In this document: piece by piece, positions 24,828-34,856 of the stretch
Layout of the letters: every line of letters begins with the position of its first letter
How positions within the stretch are numbered: position 1 is the stretch's first letter
Assembly (NCBI RefSeq): GCF_030814955.1
Contig: NZ_JAUSWB010000004.1
Location: 310,001-374,000 of the forward strand
DNA length: 64,000 bases
Origin: Planomicrobium stackebrandtii
GTDB lineage: Bacteria; Bacillota; Bacilli; Bacillales_A; Planococcaceae
Direction of reading: 5' to 3'
Made by a program: the position numbers and the translations under genes
Notes under the pieces: generated by a model
Told to the model about the DNA's origin: nothing
Database searches by the model: none
The model's input: the letters and a program-made list of their open reading frames with translations, nothing else

Positions 24828-25493
24828 ATGAAAAAATTAATTTACATTCCAGTGGCAGCAGGGGTTTTAGCTTTTGGAGGAATCGTTTTGGCGAACTCGG
24901 ATACACCCGCAGCAGATCCATCATCCACATCAGGAACGGTGACCAACGAGGTGCAAAAGTCGCCAGCAACCGAAGAAATGCTCAGTTTTGAAGAAATTTC
25001 AGCAAAAGCGTTGGAGTTGGCAAACGGCCGCATTACCGATATCGAGCTGGACAATGATGACAGAAGAGCCCATTACGAAGTCGATGTCGATTTTGATGGC
25101 TATGAGTATGATTTTGACTTTGATGCTTACACAGGCGAAGTACTGGAGCAAAAACGTGAAAAAGACAGAGACGATGATCTTTCCCAATCGAAATCAGCAG
25201 CGCCTAGCAACTCACCATCAGCTGCAAGCGATTCGAACAACAAATCTGCTTCTTCAAGCGAGGGGCTGATCGGTTCAGACAAAGCCATTGAAGCGGCATT
25301 AGCCGTGGTGAGTGGAACAGTCGAAAGCTTCGAGCTTGAAAATGACGATGGTGTTGCTTATTACGAGATCGAAATTAAAGACGGGCGCTCCGAGCATGAT
25401 GTCGATGTTCATGCAAAAGACGGATCCATTCTAAAAGTCGATTCGGATTTTGACGACGATGATGATGACGATGATGACAACGACTGGGATTGA
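24828..25493 (+). CDS. Secreted/anchored PepSY-domain protein with aspartate-rich tail (second of two)
   Basis: A 221-residue protein with an N-terminal signal/anchor helix (about 2-20) and two PepSY-like domains: one ending GYEYDFDFDAYTGEVLEQ, the second ending HDVDVHAKDGSILKVD. A serine/asparagine-rich linker separates them. The C-terminus is a run of about nine aspartates followed by NDWD. GAGGAGG precedes the ATG at 24828. It lies 110 bases after the first PepSY gene, behind its own candidate regulator site, so it may be separately induced. The acidic tail suggests cation binding (inference). Confidence 0.82.
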   Translation: MKKLIYIPVAAGVLAFGGIVLANSDTPAADPSSTSGTVTNEVQKSPATEEMLSFEEISAKALELANGRITDIELDNDDRRAHYEVDVDFDGYEYDFDFDAYTGEVLEQKREKDRDDDLSQSKSAAPSNSPSAASDSNNKSASSSEGLIGSDKAIEAALAVVSGTVESFELENDDGVAYYEIEIKDGRSEHDVDVHAKDGSILKVDSDFDDDDDDDDDNDWD

Positions 25494-25533
25494 CCAAAAG
25501 CCTGAAGTTCGGTAAAACAGTTAAGATGAAAAA

Positions 25534-25573
25534 GACAGAGGGAGAAAAATCCATGGATTTTTCTCCCTCTGTC
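25534..25573 (-). terminator. Perfect 40-base palindrome, terminator of the orphan kinase gene
   Basis: The 40 bases are self-complementary (20-base half sites). On the minus strand the hairpin is followed by TTTTT, placing it just after the kinase stop at 25579. On the plus strand it may also stop transcripts from the PepSY gene. Confidence 0.85.
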
Positions 25574-25578
25574 TGTGG

Positions 25579-27147
25579 TTATTTTGCTGGCAAAAGAATG
25601 GTTGCGGCTGTTCCGACTCCCAATGTGCTCGATATAATAAGGTCGCCTTGGTGTTCTTGAATGATTTTCTGTGAAATGAGCAGCCCCAAACCGGTCCCGG
25701 TTGCTTTCGTTGTATAAAAAGGCTGGAAAATTTCACCCAGATCTATTTCGGAAATGCCATTTCCAGAATCGTTGAAGCTGATAGACAGCATAGAATCTTT
25801 TTCAGCTTTCAGCAAAATCCAAATTTCGCCAGGCTGTTCCATGGATTCAATGGCATTTTTCAATAAGTTGATGAAAACTTGCTTCATGTGGTGCTCTTCT
25901 CCGTTCACATGAAAATCTTCCTGCCAGTCTTTTTTCACGGTGATGCCATGGAGGTTCAGTTCTGGACCAAACAACAGCAGAATATCATCCAGTGCATTCT
26001 GGATGCTGAATTTTTTCAAGGCCGAAGCCTGGGGCTTAGCCAGGACCAAAAATTCGCTGATGATTAAATTGATGCGCTCCATTTCGGACTGAATCAAAGC
26101 CGTATATTCTGGAAACTGATGTTTCGGGTCATTGTGCATGATTTGGACGAATCCGGAAATAACGGTCATGGGATTTCTGATTTCATGTGCAACACCTGCG
26201 GCAATTTCCCCGGCGAGTTTGAGTTTCTCGGATTGCAGCATCATTTTTTCGGATTCTTTCTGATAGCTCATGTCTCGTGAGATGATGGAAGTGGCAATCA
26301 CTTTTCCAAACTGGTCGAAAATAGGGGATAATGTCACTTGGGCATGAAAGCGCGTCCCGTCTTTGCGGGCATCCACCGTTTCCAGGAGAGAATAACTTTT
26401 TCCTTGTTGGACTTCCCAGGTTCGCCTCTCGGCGTCTTCTTTCATATCCAGTGGATAAAGAGGCAGCGATTTTCCAATGCTTTCTTCAGAAGTCCATCCA
26501 TACAGTTCTTCAAAAGCCGGATTGACTGCAATGATTTTATTATTCGAATCGAACACGGCAATGGCGTCTTTGGCAGTTTCAAAAAACAGCTGCAAATAAC
26601 CTTCTTTCGACAGCAGAGCCTTTTCCATTGATGCATTTTTCATCTCTAACTGCTTCCAATACCGGCTGAAATAAATGCTGTGAAGCAAGGTGATCGTCAG
26701 TACTGCTGTGAAAAAGACAATGATGGACAATTGAATATAAGGCAGCGGAGCTCTTGCGGTAAACCGGTCAAATACGGTAATGAGAAGTAAAAACTCGAAA
26801 GAAGTGACAATCGCCAGCAGGATGATTGGTTTCGTGTCGTTGTATAAGGCGGCAGCAATAATGGGCATTACAAAAAAAATAAGCGTTATGGAAGATAAGG
26901 ATTCAAAATTCAAAATGAAGACATAGATGTTCATGGCAAACAACACAGCAAGTTGAAGTACCCGCTCCTTTATATTGCAGGAAAAAAAAACCAGCAATAT
27001 GACGTAAGTTGCCATGCCGAAAAATGGAGAAATAATGGCTGAATTCATATCCACCCATTGATTGAGCAAGAAATGCAAAATGCTTGAAAACCCATATAAA
27101 TGGATGAATAATTGATTTCTTTTGCGATTGGTTACATTGCTATCCAT
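25579..27147 (-). CDS. Orphan membrane PAS sensor histidine kinase (sporulation-kinase-like)
   Basis: A 522-residue kinase. The N-terminal ~185 residues form about five to six transmembrane helices. A PAS domain (about 190-300, containing NPAFEELYGWT and ISRDMSYQKE) follows. The HisKA domain has GVAHEIRNPMTVISGFVQIM, with the phosphorylated histidine at about residue 321, and the HATPase domain contains GTGLGLLISQKIIQEH. The HEIRNPL-type site and overall plan resemble the kinases feeding the Spo0 phosphorelay. No response regulator is adjacent, so the partner is unknown; the PAS sequence shows no clear haem or FAD signature. Confidence 0.88.
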   Translation of the reverse strand: MDSNVTNRKRNQLFIHLYGFSSILHFLLNQWVDMNSAIISPFFGMATYVILLVFFSCNIKERVLQLAVLFAMNIYVFILNFESLSSITLIFFVMPIIAAALYNDTKPIILLAIVTSFEFLLLITVFDRFTARAPLPYIQLSIIVFFTAVLTITLLHSIYFSRYWKQLEMKNASMEKALLSKEGYLQLFFETAKDAIAVFDSNNKIIAVNPAFEELYGWTSEESIGKSLPLYPLDMKEDAERRTWEVQQGKSYSLLETVDARKDGTRFHAQVTLSPIFDQFGKVIATSIISRDMSYQKESEKMMLQSEKLKLAGEIAAGVAHEIRNPMTVISGFVQIMHNDPKHQFPEYTALIQSEMERINLIISEFLVLAKPQASALKKFSIQNALDDILLLFGPELNLHGITVKKDWQEDFHVNGEEHHMKQVFINLLKNAIESMEQPGEIWILLKAEKDSMLSISFNDSGNGISEIDLGEIFQPFYTTKATGTGLGLLISQKIIQEHQGDLIISSTLGVGTAATILLPAK

Positions 27148-27377
27148 TAAGCACCTCGAATTTTATGCATTTTAGTTTTGATCGAATAGGTTGAACCAAA
27201 GAAACCGCCTCTGCATTGCTTAAAAATGGAAGGAACTTTAGCGGGAATTAGGCAAAGCGGTACCTGAATGCAGTTCAACTGAAAAAAAGACTTAAACTAA
27301 ATACTATAATACTATAAGACAGGACTGTCCGAACATCTTTGATTTTGATATGATTATAAGACCGAGGAGTGATAGAG

Positions 27378-28430
27378 ATGACTTACCAATGGAATCAAAG
27401 CGAAACGATCGAGTTATTGAAAGAAATAGTGGAAATTCCGAGTCCGTCCGGCTACACAATGGACGTCATGTCAAAAATTCGCACTTTGCTGGCTCAGTGG
27501 AATGTTGAGCACAAAACGACCCATAAAGGGGCAGTGATTGCGACCATCCGAGGAAGAGATCAGCAGCATCATCGACTGTTGACTGCACATGTCGATACAT
27601 TAGGCGCCATGGTGAAAGAAATCAAACCGAGCGGCCGTTTAAAGCTGTCATTGGTTGGCGGCTTTAAGTTCAATGCGATAGAAGGCGAAAATTGCCTCAT
27701 ACATAAAGCGGACGGTTCGACCGTTTCCGGAACAATACTGCTTCACCAGACAACAGTCCATGTCTACAAAGATGCGGGCACGGCTGAACGTACTGCCGAC
27801 AATATGGAAGTGCGCTTGGATGAAAAAGCATTTTCGAAAGAGCAGGTTCAAAGCCTGGGCATTGAAGTGGGAGATTTCGTATCCTTCCAGCCAAGATTTG
27901 AAGCGACCCAATCCGGCTACATCAAATCCCGGCATTTGGATGACAAGGCAAGCACTGCTTTATTGCTTCAGCTGGTAAAGCATTTCAGCGGAACTGGAGA
28001 AGAGCTTCCTTATACAACCCATTTCTACATTTCCAACAACGAAGAAATCGGCTATGGCGGCAACTCCAGCATTCCCCCGGAAACGCAGGAGTATATCGCT
28101 GTTGACATGGGTGCTATCGGAGACGGCCAGGAATCGGATGAATATACGGTTTCTATTTGTGCAAAAGACTCGAGCGGACCCTATCATTATGGATTGACCC
28201 GCCATTTAATTTCTTTGGCGCAAGATCATGACATCGATTACAAAGTCGATATCTATCCCTATTATGGGTCAGATGCATCTGCTGCTATCAGTGCTGGCCA
28301 TGATGTTAAGCATGCATTGTTTGGTCCCGGGATTGAAGCTTCCCATTCATACGAACGCACACATACCGATTCATTAAAAGCGGCGGCAGCATTGCTACAC
28401 GCATATGTGTTGTCTCCCATGGTTTCTTAA
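27378..28430 (+). CDS. M42-family aminopeptidase
   Basis: Cytoplasmic metallo-aminopeptidase (350 residues) of the M42 group, built as tetrahedral assemblies that trim peptides. Metal ligands and catalytic residues are visible: TAHVDTLG (about 69-76), HLDDKAS (about 181-187), NNEEIGYGG (about 215-223) with the glutamate pair, VDMGAIGDG, and ASHSYERTH near the C-terminus. ATG 27378 follows GAGGAG; a GTG three codons earlier is less likely. The stop lies 20 bases before the murE start, so the two are probably co-transcribed. Older annotations call such proteins endoglucanase; that is not supported. Confidence 0.9.
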   Translation: MTYQWNQSETIELLKEIVEIPSPSGYTMDVMSKIRTLLAQWNVEHKTTHKGAVIATIRGRDQQHHRLLTAHVDTLGAMVKEIKPSGRLKLSLVGGFKFNAIEGENCLIHKADGSTVSGTILLHQTTVHVYKDAGTAERTADNMEVRLDEKAFSKEQVQSLGIEVGDFVSFQPRFEATQSGYIKSRHLDDKASTALLLQLVKHFSGTGEELPYTTHFYISNNEEIGYGGNSSIPPETQEYIAVDMGAIGDGQESDEYTVSICAKDSSGPYHYGLTRHLISLAQDHDIDYKVDIYPYYGSDASAAISAGHDVKHALFGPGIEASHSYERTHTDSLKAAAALLHAYVLSPMVS

Positions 28431-28449
28431 CAGTAAGGAGAGGGATTTT

Positions 28450-29910
28450 ATGAACAGCAAAGAGTTACTGACGTCAATTCCATACAAGCAGATTAAAGGT
28501 GAACTGCCGGAAACGATTGAACACCTGACAATAGATTCCCGGGATATTAAAGCAGACTCCATGTTTGTTTGCATCGCGGGCTATACAGTGGACGGCCATA
28601 ATTTCGCGCAGCAGGCAGCCGATCAGGGAGCAACGGTGATCGTAGCAGAACGACCGTTGACGATTGACAATGCGACAGTCGTTATTGTCGACAGCACTTC
28701 GCGGGCGCTTGGGCTGTTGGCTGCAAAATTTTACGACTACCCATCCAAGCTTCTGCACATGACCGGTGTCACAGGCACCAATGGCAAAACCAGCGTAGCG
28801 GGAATTTTGCATTCGATGCTGATGAAGCTTGGTGAGAAATCAGGGTTGACAGGAACAATCGGTTTTGACTTGAACGGCCAATTGCATCCATCGGCCAATA
28901 CAACAAATGACGCACTCACGACACAGCAAATGATTGCACGTGCACGTGACGAAGACTGCTCACACATGACCATGGAAGTATCGTCGCATGGATTAATATT
29001 GGGGCGCCTGGCCGGAGTGGAGTTTGATACTGCGATTTTCACTAACCTGACGCACGACCACCTGGATTTTCATGGCACGATGGAAGAATACGGCCATGCC
29101 AAAAGCTTATTGTTTTCGCAACTGGGACAGGATCTGGCCAACCGGAAACAAGCTATTTTAAATGCCGATGATCCATGGTCCAACGAAATGGCGAAAATGA
29201 CCCCGCATCCGGTTTACACGTACGGAATTCAAAACAACGCACAATTCCGGGCGAAAGATATTCAATTGACGCATGAAGGAACAACCTTTACGCTGGATTG
29301 CAAAGAAGGGCAATTCCCGGTTTCTATGAAACTGTTGGGTGAGTTTAATGTGTCCAACGCCTTGGCGGCCATTGCTGCATTGTACGCGGAAGGCTATGAA
29401 CTGGGCGAAATATTAAAGGCTTTGGCAATAATAGCTCCGGTTGAAGGACGCATGCAAAAAGTGGAGCTGGAAGCACCTATTTCTGTTTTCATTGATTATG
29501 CCCATACACCTGATGCCATCGAGAAAGCAATTGATGCCGTACAGGACTTTAAAGAAAAACGCATCATTTTTCTAGTAGGCACAGGCGGCAACCGAGATAA
29601 GACAAAGCGCCCTATCATGGCTGAAAAAGCGTCTGTTGCAGATTATGTCGTCTTAACGACAGATGATCCGCGCGACGAAAGCTATGAAAGTATTTTAGGC
29701 GATTTGGAAATCGGAATGACCCATAGCCAGTTTGCCTGCATAGGCGACCGGGAAGAAGCGGTCAAGCACGCGGTGCAGCAAGCAGAAGCGGGTGACATCA
29801 TCATTCTCGCCGGTAAAGGGCATGAAGATTACCAGATTATCGGCAGCACCAAATATCCACACAGCGACAAAGAAATCGCGATACAGGAAGCGATGAAAAA
29901 GTTTCAGTGA
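28450..29910 (+). CDS. murE: MurE-type UDP-MurNAc-tripeptide synthetase
   Basis: ATP-dependent ligase that adds the third amino acid to the peptidoglycan peptide. The ATP site is VTGTNGKTS (about residues 109-117), with further conserved blocks EVSSHGLILGRL and HDHLDFHGTMEEYGHAKSL. The last resembles the S. aureus lysine-adding enzyme. The substrate-specificity region reads DDPRDE, and the C-terminal loop GKGHEDYQ; these are closer to the diaminopimelate-adding type (DNPR). So the third residue (lysine or DAP) cannot be decided from the sequence. AAGGAG precedes ATG 28450. It is followed by prfC, as in Staphylococcus. Confidence 0.88.
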   Translation: MNSKELLTSIPYKQIKGELPETIEHLTIDSRDIKADSMFVCIAGYTVDGHNFAQQAADQGATVIVAERPLTIDNATVVIVDSTSRALGLLAAKFYDYPSKLLHMTGVTGTNGKTSVAGILHSMLMKLGEKSGLTGTIGFDLNGQLHPSANTTNDALTTQQMIARARDEDCSHMTMEVSSHGLILGRLAGVEFDTAIFTNLTHDHLDFHGTMEEYGHAKSLLFSQLGQDLANRKQAILNADDPWSNEMAKMTPHPVYTYGIQNNAQFRAKDIQLTHEGTTFTLDCKEGQFPVSMKLLGEFNVSNALAAIAALYAEGYELGEILKALAIIAPVEGRMQKVELEAPISVFIDYAHTPDAIEKAIDAVQDFKEKRIIFLVGTGGNRDKTKRPIMAEKASVADYVVLTTDDPRDESYESILGDLEIGMTHSQFACIGDREEAVKHAVQQAEAGDIIILAGKGHEDYQIIGSTKYPHSDKEIAIQEAMKKFQ

Positions 29911-30016
29911 AAAGGGGCCCATGAAGGCTCCTTTTTTTCTGCAAACGTTAAAATTCCTTGTTTTTTTCAGTCCCCTTCTCTAATATGAAGAGAGTAGATT
30001 AAAGGAGCGTATAAAC

Positions 30017-31585
30017 ATGTCAGACCAATTACAGAATGAAATTCAAAATAGAAGAACTTTCGCGATCATTTCCCACCCGGATGCCGGGAAAACAACCTTA
30101 ACAGAAAAGCTTTTGCTGTTTGGGGGAGCGATCCGTGATGCGGGAACTGTCAAAGGGAAAAAGAGCGGCAAGTTCGCCACATCCGACTGGATGGAAATTG
30201 AAAAGCAGCGGGGGATTTCCGTTACTTCTTCCGTCATGCAATTCGATTATGCCGGACACCGCGTCAATATTCTGGACACTCCCGGGCACCAGGATTTCAG
30301 TGAAGATACGTATCGTACATTGATGGCAGTCGACAGTGCTGTCATGATCATCGATGTTGCCAAAGGAATTGAAGCACAGACTGTCAAGCTGTTCAAAGTT
30401 TGTAAAATGCGCGGCATTCCGATTTTTACTTTTATCAATAAGATGGACCGCCAAGGTAAAGAGCCTTTGGAATTGATGGAGGAACTGGAAGAAGTTCTTG
30501 GCATCCAATCCTACGCGATGAACTGGCCAATCGGCATGGGCAAAGAATTCCTGGGCATCTATGACCGTTTTAACAAGCGCATCGAACCGTTCCGATCTGA
30601 AGGAGATCGTTTCCTGGAACTTGACGAACAGGGCAAATTGATCGAAGACCACGAGATGAAGAAAACTTCCTATTATACACAGGCAATGGATGACATCGAA
30701 CTGTTGAATGAAGCAGGCAACGACTTTTCAATTGATCGTGTGAAAAAAGGTGAGTTGACGCCGGTTTTCTTCGGCAGTGCGTTAGCTAATTTCGGCGTCG
30801 AAACGTTTTTGGAAACTTACCTGCAATTTGCACCATCACCACAGCCGCGCGATACGCAGGACAATGAGGAAATTGATCCGATCGAGATGCCTTTCTCTGG
30901 ATTTATTTTCAAAATCCAAGCCAATATGAATCCGGCTCACCGTGACCGCATTGCATTTGTGCGCATCGTATCAGGCAAGTTTGAACGTGGAATGAACGTC
31001 ACTTTGGCGCGCACCGGAAAAAGTTTCAAGCTGTCACAGACAACTCAATTTTTGGCAGATGACCGCGAAATGGTCAACGAAGCGGTGGCGGGAGACATCA
31101 TCGGTCTCCACGACGTAGGAAATTACCAAATTGGAGATACCATTACGAGCGGCAAGAAGTTCCAGTTTGAAAGCCTGCCGCAGTTTACGCCGGAACTTTT
31201 CGTTAAAGTTACTGCTAAAAACGTCATGAAACAAAAGCATTTCCATAAAGGGATCCTTCAGCTTGTTCAGGAAGGCGCAATCCAGTACTACAAAACGCTT
31301 CATCTGGAAGAAGTCATTCTTGGGGCAGTCGGACAGCTTCAATTTGAAGTGTTCGAACACCGGATGAAAAATGAATACAATGTGGATGTGCGGATGGAGC
31401 CGATCGGTTCCAAAATCGCCCGCTGGATTGAAAATGAAGAAGATGTCAAAGAATCAATGTCCAGCGGCCGTTCAATGCTGGTACGCGACCGTTTTGACAA
31501 CTATGTCTTTTTATTCGAAAACGAGTTTGCGACACGATGGTTCCAGGATAAAAATCCAGGCATTCGATTATACAGTCTGCTATAA
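30017..31585 (+). CDS. prfC: Peptide chain release factor 3
   Basis: Translational GTPase that removes RF1/RF2 from the ribosome after peptide release. The G domain has [10 protein letters not shown] (G1, about residues 19-28), [15 protein letters not shown] (G3) and NKMDR (G4). The remaining ~250 residues form the beta-barrel and EF-G-like domains. Length 522 is normal. AAAGGAG precedes the ATG. The gap from murE is about 106 bases and its own promoter is not clear. It ends at a strong terminator. Confidence 0.95.
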   Translation: MSDQLQNEIQNRRTFAIISHPDAGKTTLTEKLLLFGGAIRDAGTVKGKKSGKFATSDWMEIEKQRGISVTSSVMQFDYAGHRVNILDTPGHQDFSEDTYRTLMAVDSAVMIIDVAKGIEAQTVKLFKVCKMRGIPIFTFINKMDRQGKEPLELMEELEEVLGIQSYAMNWPIGMGKEFLGIYDRFNKRIEPFRSEGDRFLELDEQGKLIEDHEMKKTSYYTQAMDDIELLNEAGNDFSIDRVKKGELTPVFFGSALANFGVETFLETYLQFAPSPQPRDTQDNEEIDPIEMPFSGFIFKIQANMNPAHRDRIAFVRIVSGKFERGMNVTLARTGKSFKLSQTTQFLADDREMVNEAVAGDIIGLHDVGNYQIGDTITSGKKFQFESLPQFTPELFVKVTAKNVMKQKHFHKGILQLVQEGAIQYYKTLHLEEVILGAVGQLQFEVFEHRMKNEYNVDVRMEPIGSKIARWIENEEDVKESMSSGRSMLVRDRFDNYVFLFENEFATRWFQDKNPGIRLYSLL

Positions 31586-31590
31586 AAATA

Positions 31591-31617
31591 AAAACCTGCT
31601 GCTGGCAGGTTTTTTTG
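31591..31617 (+). terminator. Terminator of prfC
   Basis: AAAACCTGC (31591-31599) and GCAGGTTTT (31605-31613) followed by T. Confidence 0.9.
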
Positions 31618-31662
31618 TTTTCTTCAATAAAGTGGCAGATCAGTGAACACCTTCTGTAAAGT

Positions 31663-31691
31663 TTGCGGTTGCAGGCAATTTTTCTTATGAT
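31663..31691 (+). promoter_or_regulatory. SigA-type promoter of the RND exporter gene
   Basis: TTGCGG (31663-31668), 17-base spacer, TATGAT (31686-31691), about 29 bases before the ATG. Confidence 0.5.
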
Positions 31692-31719
31692 AGAAGAACA
31701 CGGAGAGAGGGTTGAGCAA

Positions 31720-34700
31720 ATGAAAATAAGCGATTTTTCGATAAAAAGGCCAGTCTTTACACTGGTAATCATGTTTTTGATCATCATTCTGGGAGCGGTA
31801 TCATTCACCCGCATCCCGATTACTTTAATCCCCGAGCTCAATCCGCCAATTGGTGTAGTGGTTACCAATTACCCAGGCGCCAGCCCGACAGAAGTAAGTG
31901 AAAAAGTCACGAAACCTCTAGAAGCAAACTTGGCTACATTGCCGGGAATCGAATCGATTCAATCGAATAGCCAGGAAGGCTCGAATTTTATCCTGCTGGA
32001 ATTTGATTGGTCGACAGATATAGACGAAGTCCAAACAGACATTATGCAGCGGATCGATCAAACACCGATTCCGGATGATTCAAATGATCCGCGTTTTTTA
32101 AAGTTTGATCCTTCACAATTTCCGATTCTTCAATTATCATTGCGTTCGAGTGATCCGGATGCCGATGTACGGGTAATTGCAGAAGAGCTGGAAACAGAGC
32201 TTCGCCAAACGGATGGAGTGGCGAGCGTCAATATCTCAGGTTCTTTAATAGAAGAAATTCAAATCGAATTGGATCAGGCTGAATTGGAAGAGCGGGGCTT
32301 GCAGCAATCAGATGTTGTACAGTTGATCCAAGCCAACAATATTTCATTGCCTGGTGAACCGATTGAGACCGAAGATGGGCGCAACCTGACAACCCGGATT
32401 ATCAGCACCTTGACCAATGTAGAGGAAATCCGGAATTTGGTGCTGACCATTGACCCGCTAGAAGGCGATAATGTCACCATTGGTGATGTAGCCGAAGTTA
32501 ATGTCAGTGAACGTGAAAGCAACAGTGAAACCAGGACCAATGAAGAGCCGGCTGTCTTATTATCTGCTCTCCAGGAGTCACAGGCAAATACAGCAGATGT
32601 TTCAGATGCCTTCCAGGAAAGATTGGATGAACTGCTGAGCGAAGAGCGTTTCGAGGGTGTCGAAGCGGACATCCTCTTTGACCAGGGCGACTATGTCAAA
32701 CTTGCCATTGGCAATATTGGCCAGACATTGGTTTTGGGTGGTCTTTTTGCTATGCTGGTCCTGTTTTATTTCCTGCGCGGCATTAGGAGCCCCATTATTA
32801 TCGGGGTAGCAATTCCATATTCAGTCATCGTCACCTTTGTTCTTATGTTTTTTGCCGACTTTGCATTGAATATTTTAACTTTGGGTGCGCTGGCATTAGG
32901 AATCGGAATGCTGGTAGATAACGCAATTGTCGTTATTGAAAACATTGAACGGCATTTAGCGATGGGCAAAAATGCCAAAAAAGCAGCATCCGAAGGGGCG
33001 AAGGAAGTTTCTGGTGCAATCATTGCGTCCACTTTGACCACGGTAGCTGTCTTCATTCCGGTCATCTTTATCTCGGGATTGATCGGTGAAATATTCTTTG
33101 AGTTTGCCTTGACGATTTCGTTCAGTCTTATTGCCTCTTTGGCAGTTGCGCTAACTGTCATTCCAATGATGGCTTCCCGAATGCTTGGGAAACCCGGTGC
33201 TAAACCGAAAGTGGAGAGGGATGCATCCAGAAGTGTCAAAGCATTCGAAGGGTCCGTTATTTGGGCGCTGCGCCATAGAATTGTCGTGTTGTTTACGGCA
33301 CTGGTGCTTTTAGTGGTCGGGGCTTTCGGCGTTATGCAAGTGGGCACGGAATTTATTCCTGCGACCGATGAAGGCTTTGTCAGTGTTTCCGTCGAGCTCG
33401 AAAATGGGTCTTCAAGAGCAGCGACGGACGAAGTGGTCGATCTGATAGAAGAAGAATTGAAAATTGAAGAAGAAGTCGATGTGTATGTCAGTTTGATCGG
33501 GGCTACGCAGCAGGGCCAGGCACAAGGCTCTGCGGAATCGAATACCGCTGAGATTTATGTGAAGCTGGTGGATTTGGCAGATCGGGACCGTTCGATTTTT
33601 GATTTTGTGGATGATGTGCAGCCGCGAATTCTTGAGACTGTTGGGGAACGTGCGTTAGTCAGCTTTAATTTGCAGACTGCAGCGGGCTCCTCACCGAACA
33701 CGTTATCGTTCACTGTAACGGATACGGATCGTGCCCGTCTGGACACCGCGGTTGCCGATATAGAGGCGGCTTTAACAGAGCTTTCAGAAGTGACTGAGCT
33801 GACGAACGACCGTCAGGAAACGATTGATGAAATCCAAATGACCATCAATCGTGAAGCAGCGACCGAATACGGGCTGCCTCCGGCTCAGATAGCCCAAACG
33901 GTGAATAACATCACACGCGGGGTTTTGGCTACACAAGTATTGGCGGAGAATGATGAAGTTCTCAGTGTATATGTGGCTTATGAAGAAGGAGAACGGGACA
34001 GTCTTGAACAGCTTCGGAGCCTGTCTCTTCGAACGCCGGCAGGAGAATTTGTGGAGCTTCAGGAGCTGGCCGATATTGAAGTGGCCCAAGGTCCCGTCAG
34101 CATCCAACGGGTAGATCAGGCAGACAGTGTCTCGTTTACACTTCAGCACCAATCAAGCATTACACTGGGAGACATGTCAGATCAGGTGGACTCGACCATC
34201 GAAGAACTGGACTTGAATGAAAACACGATGATTTCGTTTGGGGGCGACCGTGAGCTGCTGGATAACTCGATAAACGACATGATGATGGCTGTTGTTTTGG
34301 CTATTGTACTTGTCTACATTGTCATGGCAGCACAATTTGAATCCTTTAAGTATCCGCTGGTTATCATGTTTACTGTGCCATTGATGGCGATTGGCGTAGC
34401 GATTGCGCTGTTTGTTACACAGACGCCTATCAGCATTACCGCCGTCATCGGTATACTGGTTCTAGTAGGTATAGTCGTCAATAACGGGATTGTGCTGGTG
34501 GATTACATCAATCAACGGAAAGAAGCAGGCATGAATTCTTACGATGCCATCATCACTTCTGTTCATGACCGCCGCCGACCGATTTTGATGACAGCATTAA
34601 CGACCATTCTGGGGCTATTGCCGCTGGCGATTGGAATCGGAGAAGGTACAGAAATCAATCAGCCGATGGGGATCACAGTAATTGGCGGACTCATCAGTTC

Positions 34701-34779
34701 GACTTTACTGTCACTTTATATCGTACCGATTGTCTATAGCTTGTTTGACAGACAAACAAGAAAAATGAACAAAAAGTAA
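31720..34779 (+). CDS. RND-family efflux permease (AcrB/SwrC-like)
   Basis: Proton-driven exporter of 1019 residues, the size of the AcrB/SwrC family. It opens with MKISDFSIKRPVFTLVIMFL, the usual first helix. There are two large extracytoplasmic loops and two sets of six helices; the proton-relay helix contains GALALGIGMLVDNAIVVIEN (about 390-410), and a second GIVVNNGIVLVDYI lies near residue 920. ATG 31720 follows GAGAGGG. No adaptor (membrane fusion) or outer-membrane gene is adjacent, as expected in Gram-positives. In B. subtilis SwrC exports surfactin and toxic lipids; the substrate here is unknown. Confidence 0.9.
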   Translation: MKISDFSIKRPVFTLVIMFLIIILGAVSFTRIPITLIPELNPPIGVVVTNYPGASPTEVSEKVTKPLEANLATLPGIESIQSNSQEGSNFILLEFDWSTDIDEVQTDIMQRIDQTPIPDDSNDPRFLKFDPSQFPILQLSLRSSDPDADVRVIAEELETELRQTDGVASVNISGSLIEEIQIELDQAELEERGLQQSDVVQLIQANNISLPGEPIETEDGRNLTTRIISTLTNVEEIRNLVLTIDPLEGDNVTIGDVAEVNVSERESNSETRTNEEPAVLLSALQESQANTADVSDAFQERLDELLSEERFEGVEADILFDQGDYVKLAIGNIGQTLVLGGLFAMLVLFYFLRGIRSPIIIGVAIPYSVIVTFVLMFFADFALNILTLGALALGIGMLVDNAIVVIENIERHLAMGKNAKKAASEGAKEVSGAIIASTLTTVAVFIPVIFISGLIGEIFFEFALTISFSLIASLAVALTVIPMMASRMLGKPGAKPKVERDASRSVKAFEGSVIWALRHRIVVLFTALVLLVVGAFGVMQVGTEFIPATDEGFVSVSVELENGSSRAATDEVVDLIEEELKIEEEVDVYVSLIGATQQGQAQGSAESNTAEIYVKLVDLADRDRSIFDFVDDVQPRILETVGERALVSFNLQTAAGSSPNTLSFTVTDTDRARLDTAVADIEAALTELSEVTELTNDRQETIDEIQMTINREAATEYGLPPAQIAQTVNNITRGVLATQVLAENDEVLSVYVAYEEGERDSLEQLRSLSLRTPAGEFVELQELADIEVAQGPVSIQRVDQADSVSFTLQHQSSITLGDMSDQVDSTIEELDLNENTMISFGGDRELLDNSINDMMMAVVLAIVLVYIVMAAQFESFKYPLVIMFTVPLMAIGVAIALFVTQTPISITAVIGILVLVGIVVNNGIVLVDYINQRKEAGMNSYDAIITSVHDRRRPILMTALTTILGLLPLAIGIGEGTEINQPMGITVIGGLISSTLLSLYIVPIVYSLFDRQTRKMNKK

Positions 34780-34800
34780 GCCTTCGGGTTTACTTTTTTC
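34773..34800 (+). terminator. Terminator of the RND gene
   Basis: AGTAAGCC and GGTTTACT around a TTCG tetraloop, followed by TTTTTTC; overlaps the stop codon. Confidence 0.8.
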
Positions 34801-34856
34801 TTTTGCTGCAATCTATTGGGAAATTTAGTATGATGGGAGCAAAGGAGGCTGGAGCT

